This document shows, piece after piece, positions 1-4,108 of a stretch of DNA of 6,359 nt (positions are counted from its first letter, which is position 1; each line of letters opens with the position of its first letter). Position numbers and translations under genes: made by a program. The stretch lies in the NCBI GenBank assembly GCA_007130025.1, contig SLTF01000179.1, positions 1 through 6,359 on the forward strand, in the 5' to 3' direction. The notes below the pieces were generated by a model. That model worked only from the letters and a program-made list of their open reading frames with translations. It was not told where the DNA came from and searched no databases. This DNA is from Spirochaetales bacterium. Lineage in GTDB: Bacteria > Spirochaetota > Spirochaetia > DSM-27196 > PWMO01.

Positions 1-1040
1 ACCAGCGGCGCCATGCCGTGGTAACGGAGCCCTCCCGCGTGGAATCCGGGCGGGACGAAGGTGCTTCCAAGCGTGTGCATTTTGACCAGCGGTGTCAGGT
101 GGGCGGTATCGCCGAAGTCATAGGCAAAGCGGCCCTTGGTCAGACTCGGACAGGCCGCCGGTTCAATCCCCACCACCCGGCAGTCCCGCTCGCCGCGCAG
201 CTTCTTCCCTATGAAGGGAAACGCAATCCCGGCGAAGTTTGATCCGCCGCCGGTACACCCCACGATGATGTCCGGGTAGTCCTCGGCGAGTTCCATCTGA
301 TCGATGGCCTCGATTCCGATCACGGTCTGGTGCAGAAGCACGTGGTTCAGCACGCTCCCAAGCGCATAGTTGGTCTTTGGATCCTGCGCCGCGACCTCAA
401 CCGCCTCCGAGATGGCGATGCCCAGCGATCCGGTTGAATCCGGGTGCTCCGCCAGGATGGCGCGACCGCTTGCGGTCTGGTCGCTCGGACTCGGGGTAAC
501 CGTAGCGCCAAAACTCTCGATCAGCCCACGCCGGTAGGGCTTCTGGTCGTAGCTGACGCGAACCATGAAGACCTTACACTGCATTCCGAAGAAGGCACAC
601 GCCATGGAAAGCGCACTTCCCCACTGCCCTGCCCCCGTCTCCGTGGAGAGCTGGGTGATCCCCTCCTGCTTGTTGTAGTACGCCTGCGCAACCGCGGTGT
701 TGGGTTTGTGGCTGCCGGCCGGACTCACGCCTTCGTACTTGTAGTAAATGCGCGCGGGCGTATCGAGCGCCTTCTCCAGGCGCCGGGCACGAAAGAGCGG
801 CGTCGGGCGCCACTGCCGCAGAATATCGCGCACCTCTTCGGGGATTTCAATCTCCCGATCGGTACTCACCTCCTGCATGATCAGCGCCATGGGGAAGAGC
901 GGTGCGAGATCGTCGGGTGTCACCGGCTGTCTCGTACCCGGGTGCAACACCGGAGCGGCCGGCTGCTTGAGGTCGCTTTGTACATTGTACCAATGGGTGG
1001 GGATTCGGTCCTCGGAGAGGTTGTACTTGATCGGGTCCAT
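1..1040 (-). CDS. trpB2: TrpB2-type tryptophan synthase beta chain (PLP enzyme), 3' end cut by window edge
   Basis: This PLP-dependent enzyme is expected to join indole and L-serine to make tryptophan in the cytoplasm. The visible 346 residues begin MDPIKYNLSEDRIPTHWYN, the long N-terminal extension typical of TrpB2 and absent from ordinary TrpB. The PLP lysine is K112 in AGSHKPNTA; the SHKPN form is TrpB2-like, where classical TrpB has HKxNN. ETGAGQWG at 134-141 carries the catalytic glutamate E134, and the phosphate-binding glycine loop is GCTGGGSN at 261-268. GGLRYHGMAPL at the edge is also a family signature. Family members have roughly 430-450 residues, so about 90 residues lie outside. 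The ATG is fixed by AAGGAG five bases upstream. No trpA or other trp gene is visible, so indole salvage is as likely as de novo synthesis. The family call is firm; the physiological role is inferred. Confidence 0.95.
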   Translation of the reverse strand, partial: MDPIKYNLSEDRIPTHWYNVQSDLKQPAAPVLHPGTRQPVTPDDLAPLFPMALIMQEVSTDREIEIPEEVRDILRQWRPTPLFRARRLEKALDTPARIYYKYEGVSPAGSHKPNTAVAQAYYNKQEGITQLSTETGAGQWGSALSMACAFFGMQCKVFMVRVSYDQKPYRRGLIESFGATVTPSPSDQTASGRAILAEHPDSTGSLGIAISEAVEVAAQDPKTNYALGSVLNHVLLHQTVIGIEAIDQMELAEDYPDIIVGCTGGGSNFAGIAFPFIGKKLRGERDCRVVGIEPAACPSLTKGRFAYDFGDTAHLTPLVKMHTLGSTFVPPGFHAGGLRYHGMAPL

Positions 1041-1044
1041 GCGG

Positions 1045-1051
1045 TCTCCTT
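1045..1051 (-). promoter_or_regulatory. Strong ribosome binding site of trpB2
   Basis: Read on the minus strand the sequence is AAGGAGA. Its AAGGAG core ends five bases before the ATG at 1040. This is the best Shine-Dalgarno match in the window and it settles the trpB2 start. Confidence 0.85.
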
Positions 1052-1057
1052 GTCAGA

Positions 1058-1065
1058 TTACGTAA
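1058..1065. repeat. 8-bp palindrome TTACGTAA at predicted trpB2 transcription start
   Basis: TTACGTAA is a perfect palindrome lying 5-12 bases downstream of the candidate -10 element of trpB2, where the transcript should begin. It could be half of a repressor site or chance; an 8-bp palindrome alone is weak evidence. It extends poorly outward: the first flanking pair mismatches and the next pairs. Confidence 0.25.
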
Positions 1066-1069
1066 CCGC

Positions 1070-1099
1070 ATTCTATCACAATGGATAATTATTCGTCAA
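1070..1099 (-). promoter_or_regulatory. Sigma-70-like promoter for trpB2, overlapping the stop codon of the upstream gene
   Basis: On the minus strand there is TTGACG (plus coordinates 1094-1099; five of six bases match TTGACA), an 18-bp spacer, then TAGAAT (1070-1075; five of six match TATAAT). A TGA just before the -10 makes an extended -10 element (TGATAGAAT). The -35 overlaps the stop codon of the histidine phosphatase gene (1096-1098). Transcription would start near 1063, giving a leader of roughly 20 bases that includes the ribosome binding site. trpB2 could therefore be expressed apart from the genes before it. This is the best sigma-70 match in the window. Confidence 0.6.
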
Positions 1100-1716
1100 A
1101 GAAAGGCACTGGAAACCGGATCAAGATCCACGATTGTGCGGTTCCACTCCACGATACGATCGCCGCGTGGTGTGGCGCCGAGCTCGGCGGTCGAGAGGGC
1201 TACGTTGTTCATGAGCTGTTGCCGAACAAAGTCGTTGAGAATCGGTTCGCCGTCGATGGGATCGCCGCTTAAATAGTGACGCACTACGTGAAGAAGCCCG
1301 CAATGCGCGATCATCAACACCGGACCACGGACGCCGCGAAGCTCCGACAGCAGCGACGCAACCCGCACCCCTGCCGCCGCGGTCCACATGTCAACAGCAT
1401 CGGGTTCGCCGTACCCCGGAGTGGCGTAGGGCAGAATCTCGCGATAGTCATAGCCCTTACCCCGATTGAGGGTCACTTCCACCAGGCGAGAATCGAAGCG
1501 AATCTCCTCCGTTCGTAGCCGCGCCAGCTCGAAGGTGCGGCGGGCACGCAGGAGCGGACTGAGAATAGTCAGCGCGTATCGCGCATTCCCCAATACCGTA
1601 CCCAGCGCCCGCGCCTGACGGGTGCCGAGCTCACTCAAGTCAGGATCCAGCCACGGTGCCTCGCCGGTCTGAGCCAGGCTCTGGGCGTGGCGCACCAGAT
1701 GGATTTCGGTCACCAT
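1096..1716 (-). CDS. Histidine phosphatase (phosphoglycerate-mutase-like) family protein
   Basis: This is a 206-residue cytoplasmic hydrolase of the two-histidine phosphatase superfamily, which moves phosphate from a small molecule or protein through a phosphohistidine. The signature HLVRHAQS (6-13) gives R9 and the nucleophile H10. LSELGTRQARALG (28-40) is the usual following helix. SPLLRARRT (53-61) holds the second phosphate-binding arginine R57. E80 in RLVEV is the likely acid, and IAHCG (136-140) gives the second histidine H138. Length is normal for a single-domain member. The ATG at 1716 follows GAGAGG with four bases between. It starts 31 bp after the APH-like kinase gene, so the two are probably co-transcribed. 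Substrate cannot be read from the sequence: cofactor-type mutase, alpha-ribazole phosphatase and sugar phosphatases share these motifs. No cobalamin-synthesis neighbours support the ribazole option. Confidence 0.9.
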   Translation of the reverse strand: MVTEIHLVRHAQSLAQTGEAPWLDPDLSELGTRQARALGTVLGNARYALTILSPLLRARRTFELARLRTEEIRFDSRLVEVTLNRGKGYDYREILPYATPGYGEPDAVDMWTAAAGVRVASLLSELRGVRGPVLMIAHCGLLHVVRHYLSGDPIDGEPILNDFVRQQLMNNVALSTAELGATPRGDRIVEWNRTIVDLDPVSSAFL

Positions 1717-1747
1717 CGTTCCTCTCTTCTTACCATCGTCTTCCGTC

Positions 1748-2596
1748 TCACGGATTGGTGCGCAGCATCGCTTCTCGCGCCTTCTCCAGGTTGAAGTCCA
1801 TGAAATTCCGGTACTGATCGCGGCACCAGAACGCGACGTGCAGACAGTTCATGACCTCGCACCACCTCAGCGCCGCCGGATCGTACTTGCTCTTGGCGGT
1901 GTAACCGCTGAGAAAGTACTCTCGATTCTTGGGATGATTCATGTAGTTTCGTCGTTCTCGAAGGATCCAGGCGAGCTCATACTCCCGCCAGCCGATGCCG
2001 GCCGACTCCCAATCCAGAATTGCCGATATGTGGGCACCGTTCACCAGAACGTTTGCATCGTTGAGGTCGCCATGAACAAACACTTCGTGGCGGGACTCAG
2101 GCTGATGGGCGCGCAGCCACCGGCAGATTTCCTGGAACCGCGGATCGTCGATTTCCTCTTCACCAAGAAACCCGTACAGCGAGGTCCGCTTCTGCTCACC
2201 CCAGGTGACGTCGATGGTGTGCAGCCAGCCAACCAGTTCGCCCAGCTCCTGGAGAACGCGATTGGTCATGTGCGGTTTGTGATCCTCGCTCAGTGGATTG
2301 AGTACATCGCGCAAGATCACGCCGTCCCGTTCCTCCAGGGCCATGAAGGCGCGGCGGTCGACCCCGTGCCACAACACCTGAGGAACCGGAAAATTCATAT
2401 CTGATAACATGATGAGCGCTTCACGCTCGTTGTCCATGGTTGCGGTGGTACTCTTACAGACTTTGAGGTAAAACGAAAGCGCCGAGCCCGCCCGCACCGC
2501 ATTGCACCGATACACCGAGTTCACCTCTGCGATGCGGTTTCTCTCAGCGCTGAGCAGCTCGATGTCGTGGGGAATCGCATATTCGGGAACACGCAT
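1748..2596 (-). CDS. APH/choline-kinase-fold phosphotransferase
   Basis: This 282-residue protein has the protein-kinase-like fold used by aminoglycoside phosphotransferases, choline kinases and related small-molecule kinases. Visible elements in order: FYLKVCKS (42-49), with K45 as the likely ATP-binding lysine; NEREAL (56-61), offering the partnering glutamate; a hinge-like FMALEERDGV (84-93); HGDLNDANVL (175-184), with catalytic base D177 and metal ligand N182; and ILDWESAG (193-200), with D195 in the place of the kinase DFG aspartate. All key residues are present, so the protein should be active. Substrate is unknown; calling it an antibiotic-resistance enzyme would be unsupported. The only good Shine-Dalgarno (GAGGAG, 2610-2615) is 13 bases from the ATG, which is long, but no other in-frame start fits better. 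It lies between an unknown coiled-coil gene (41 bp upstream) and a histidine phosphatase (31 bp downstream). Confidence 0.88.
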   Translation of the reverse strand: MRVPEYAIPHDIELLSAERNRIAEVNSVYRCNAVRAGSALSFYLKVCKSTTATMDNEREALIMLSDMNFPVPQVLWHGVDRRAFMALEERDGVILRDVLNPLSEDHKPHMTNRVLQELGELVGWLHTIDVTWGEQKRTSLYGFLGEEEIDDPRFQEICRWLRAHQPESRHEVFVHGDLNDANVLVNGAHISAILDWESAGIGWREYELAWILRERRNYMNHPKNREYFLSGYTAKSKYDPAALRWCEVMNCLHVAFWCRDQYRNFMDFNLEKAREAMLRTNP

Positions 2597-2637
2597 CGTT
2601 CGCGGGAAGCTCCTCGGTTACCAGAACCGTTGCACGA

Positions 2638-3402
2638 CTACCGGCCGAAATCCGGCACGTCGAGATACTCGATGATCTCATCGCAGATGTCGAACAACAG
2701 TTGCAGCCCCTGACGCACCGTCATGCCCCGCAATTCCGTCTCGCGATCGATGTCCGAATAGACCAACTCCGCGTCGCCGTTCTGGCACAGAATTGCATCA
2801 CCATCGAGGTCATCGATGAGCTCACCGGTGAAACGATGTACCCTCCGGAAGAAGGCGTTTGATTCAATGACAACCGCATGGCGCATCTCCACGATCCGCT
2901 TGAGCATCTCCTGTTCGTAGGTTCGCGCATAGTCACCCTCTTGAACACGGAGCGCCTCAACGCAGTAGTTGCCGGTACGGCGTGAAAGCTGCGTGAACTG
3001 ATGATAAAAGCCGTCTCGCTCAACGGAGTACTCGACGTCGAGTTTCAGTTTGCGTTCGCTGAACAGCCCGATAAACTCGTCCTCAAAGTACCGAAAGTAG
3101 AGTAGCAGCGCCTGAATCTCACGAACCTGCGTCGCGTGCTGTTTCAGCAGCGCCGGAAATCGTTTTTCGAGACCCACCAGTATGGGGAAACTTTCACGGT
3201 CCTCTACGGTGCTTCGCTGGGTCCCGGTTTCGACAAATACGTTGTCGATCTGAATCCGCTCGTGTTCGAGTTTGGTCAACTCGTCGACGATCGACTTTTG
3301 AGAAAACGCATCGCGGCTTGCGCGCAGGCGGCCCTGGAGGTCGCTGATTCGTCTGCTTACCTTCCGGTAGCTGCTCTGAAGGTCTCCGGTGTAGTCTTGC
3401 AT
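2638..3402 (-). CDS. Hypothetical helical, probably coiled-coil, protein
   Basis: I do not recognise this family. From the ATG at 3402 it has 254 residues beginning MQDYTGDLQSSYRKVS. The first 60 or so residues (YRKVSRRISDLQGRLRASRD onward, then VDELTKLEHERIQIDNVF) are highly charged with spaced leucine, isoleucine and valine, as in a coiled coil. The middle (LLKQHATQVREIQALLLYFRYFEDEFIG) also looks helical. The C-terminal third is acidic (ELIDDLDGDAIL; LLFDICDEIIEYLDVPDFGR). There is no signal peptide, membrane segment or cysteine metal motif, so it is probably cytoplasmic. The frame stays open to a TTG at 3456 (18 more residues), but that TTG follows a TGA directly and has no Shine-Dalgarno, whereas the ATG has CAGGT eight or so bases upstream. 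Unbroken frame and operon position make the gene real. A scaffold or partner for the neighbouring kinase or DRTGG protein is only a guess. Confidence 0.8.
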   Translation of the reverse strand: MQDYTGDLQSSYRKVSRRISDLQGRLRASRDAFSQKSIVDELTKLEHERIQIDNVFVETGTQRSTVEDRESFPILVGLEKRFPALLKQHATQVREIQALLLYFRYFEDEFIGLFSERKLKLDVEYSVERDGFYHQFTQLSRRTGNYCVEALRVQEGDYARTYEQEMLKRIVEMRHAVVIESNAFFRRVHRFTGELIDDLDGDAILCQNGDAELVYSDIDRETELRGMTVRQGLQLLFDICDEIIEYLDVPDFGR

Positions 3403-3491
3403 TGTTTCAACCTGACATTTCGGACCCGCTCCGAATTTTGCACGTTCGGAATTCAATCACGTGCCGTACTCAGCAATCATTCCCGGTATCA

Positions 3492-3520
3492 AGTATAAAT
3501 AAAAACACGGTTCCTGCAAC
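3492..3520 (-). promoter_or_regulatory. Possible promoter before the coiled-coil gene
   Basis: On the minus strand, TATACT (3492-3497; five of six match TATAAT) is preceded by a T-rich spacer. The -35 is poor: GTTGCA at 17-bp spacing, or TTGCAG at 16 bp, each with three matches. It sits in the 152-bp gap after the DRTGG gene and would give a leader of about 80 bases before the ATG at 3402. The -10 alone is suggestive. Confidence 0.35.
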
Positions 3521-3523
3521 GGT
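3511..3523. repeat. Small inverted repeat TTGCA/TGCAA followed by a T-rich run on the minus strand
   Basis: On the minus strand, TGCAA, CCG, TTGCA form a 5-bp stem with a 3-base loop, followed some nine bases later by a T-rich run (TTTTTATTT). This could be a leaky terminator after the DRTGG gene, but the stem is short and AT-rich at its ends, and the T run is not adjacent. The same bases overlap the weak -35 of the possible promoter here. The exact ends are good to within a few bases. Confidence 0.2.
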
Positions 3524-3554
3524 TGCACCCTCCGACGGATCACCAACCTGACGA

Positions 3555-3899
3555 TCAGTAGACGGACTTCAGCCCCGCATTGTACAGCAGACCGATGGCA
3601 CGAAACATCGAAAACGCCGACACAATGACCGTGATCCCGCTCTGCTCGGCCAGTCGAACGATATCTTCCGTAATGCGCTTGTTCCGCACGAAGAGAATCA
3701 CGTGGATATCCGACATCATGGCGGTCCGCACCGCCTGAGCGCTTGCGAGTCCCGTGATGAGAATGCCGTCGTCCTGCGTTACGGTCAGCACGTCACTCAT
3801 GAGGTCCGACGCGAACGCGTACCGGAGAACGGTCTGCTGGTTGGCATCGCCACAGAGCAGCTTCCCTTCTACGATGTTCATGATTTCCTGTATCGTCAT
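3555..3899 (-). CDS. Stand-alone DRTGG-domain-type protein
   Basis: This 114-residue cytoplasmic protein resembles the small single-domain DRTGG proteins. The N-terminus MTIQEIMNIVEGKLLCGD fits the start of the domain. FASDLMSDVL (29-38) matches the SDLLSDV block of this subgroup, in place of a literal DRTGG. Alternating strands and helices follow: DGILITGLASAQAVRTAMM, then DIHVILFVRNKRITEDIVRLAEQSGITVIVS. Function is not established for the family; the domain occurs fused to CBS and acetyltransferase-like modules and also as single-domain proteins beside redox or signalling genes, so ligand sensing is a reasonable guess. Start at 3899 is supported by GAGGG a few bases upstream. It is the first leftward gene, divergent from nrdJ across about 209 bp, with its own candidate promoter and an inverted repeat at the predicted transcript start, so autoregulation is conceivable. 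Confidence 0.82.
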   Translation of the reverse strand: MTIQEIMNIVEGKLLCGDANQQTVLRYAFASDLMSDVLTVTQDDGILITGLASAQAVRTAMMSDIHVILFVRNKRITEDIVRLAEQSGITVIVSAFSMFRAIGLLYNAGLKSVY

Positions 3900-3917
3900 A
3901 GTCCCTCTTGGCTGAGT

Positions 3918-3932
3918 AATGCTGTGAGCATT
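3918..3932. repeat. Inverted repeat AATGCT-GTG-AGCATT over the leftward transcript start
   Basis: Perfect 6-bp arms with a 3-base centre. On the minus strand it begins inside the candidate -10 region and covers the predicted transcription start, ending 18 bases before the DRTGG gene's ATG. It could be a repressor site, or a hairpin at the extreme 5' end of the mRNA just before the ribosome binding site. It overlaps no coding sequence. Confidence 0.5.
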
Positions 3933-3959
3933 CTATACCAGCCTCCCTGCCAAGGTACA
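3930..3959 (-). promoter_or_regulatory. Candidate promoter of the leftward gene row
   Basis: On the minus strand, TATAGAAT (3930-3937) offers the -10 element TATAGA preceded by TGG, an extended -10. The -35 TGTACC (3954-3959), 16 bp upstream, has only three consensus matches, which extended -10 promoters tolerate. Transcription would start around 3925, giving a leader of about 25 bases for the DRTGG gene. The 9-mer ATAGAATGC is shared with the trpB2 promoter. Confidence 0.45.
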
Positions 3960-3982
3960 GCCCCGGTCTTTCTCCCCGGGGC
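3960..3982. repeat. GC-rich hairpin GCCCCGG/CCGGGGC between the divergent promoters
   Basis: A perfect 7-bp all-GC stem (3960-3966 with 3976-3982) encloses the 9-base loop TCTTTCTCC. There is no T run on either side, so it does not look like an intrinsic terminator. It lies upstream of both candidate divergent promoters, so neither transcript would carry it. It may be a protein site or remnant; its role is unknown. Confidence 0.5.
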
Positions 3983-4044
3983 CAACGACTCGCACTACCC
4001 GCGATCGGTACTGCGATTTTCTGGATTTTTCGGTCGACTAATGA

Positions 4045-4073
4045 TTGAAGAACCACGTATATGGTGGTATGGT
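4045..4073 (+). promoter_or_regulatory. Candidate sigma-70-like promoter of nrdJ
   Basis: TTGAAG (4045-4050; four matches to TTGACA), a 17-bp spacer, then TATGGT (4068-4073; four matches to TATAAT). The start point would be near 4080, leaving a leader of about 30 bases. Both hexamers are moderate, as expected of a controlled promoter, and the spacer is almost wholly taken up by an inverted repeat. No B12 riboswitch is visible in the leader, which would be too short for one. Confidence 0.45.
4052..4068. promoter_or_regulatory. Inverted repeat ACCAC-N7-GTGGT, candidate operator in the nrdJ promoter
   Basis: Perfect 5-bp arms flank the AT-rich centre GTATATG. It fills the -35/-10 spacer of the candidate nrdJ promoter, so a bound protein would block RNA polymerase. 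The position and AT-rich core recall NrdR boxes, which control ribonucleotide reductase genes in many bacteria. However, the match to the NrdR consensus (acaCwAtATaTwGtgt) is only partial in every alignment I tried. A different regulator is equally possible. Confidence 0.4.
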
Positions 4074-4094
4074 GAACAAATCGACATCATATCT

Positions 4095-4100
4095 GGGGGT
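4095..4100 (+). promoter_or_regulatory. Ribosome binding site of nrdJ
   Basis: GGGGGT differs from GGAGGT by one base and ends eight bases before the ATG at 4109, a good spacing. It supports this start, which also matches the conserved N-terminus of the family. Confidence 0.6.
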
Positions 4101-4108
4101 TCCAACCA

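Noticed and set aside
444..1088. A 214-codon plus-strand open frame
   Set aside because: It is antisense to trpB2, which has all catalytic motifs and a strong ribosome binding site. The plus-strand translation shows no recognisable domain.
1838..2404. A 188-codon plus-strand open frame
   Set aside because: It is antisense to the kinase-fold gene, whose HGDLNDANVL and DWE motifs are clear. This is a shadow frame.
3403..3456. TTG start giving the coiled-coil protein 18 more residues
   Set aside because: The TTG directly follows an in-frame TGA and lacks a Shine-Dalgarno. The ATG at 3402 is better placed. Conservation in relatives could still reverse this.
3457..3480. Seven-codon leader reading frame (ATG ATT GCT ... 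TGA) before the coiled-coil gene
   Set aside because: It lacks a convincing ribosome binding site and has no run of regulatory codons or attenuator-like hairpins.
3936..3953. Sigma-54-like promoter (TGGCAGG...CTGGT) on the minus strand
   Set aside because: The -24 GG is present, but the nearly invariant GC of the -12 element is GG here, and a sigma-70-like extended -10 overlaps the site.
4061..4074. Direct repeat ATGGTG-GT-ATGGTG
   Set aside because: Only two 6-bp copies, one overlapping the inverted repeat arm and the other the -10. This is more simply explained by those elements or chance.
3900..4108. Cobalamin riboswitch upstream of nrdJ
   Set aside because: Expected in some B12-related genes, but I see no B12-box-like conserved core, and the leader from the candidate promoter is only about 30 bases.
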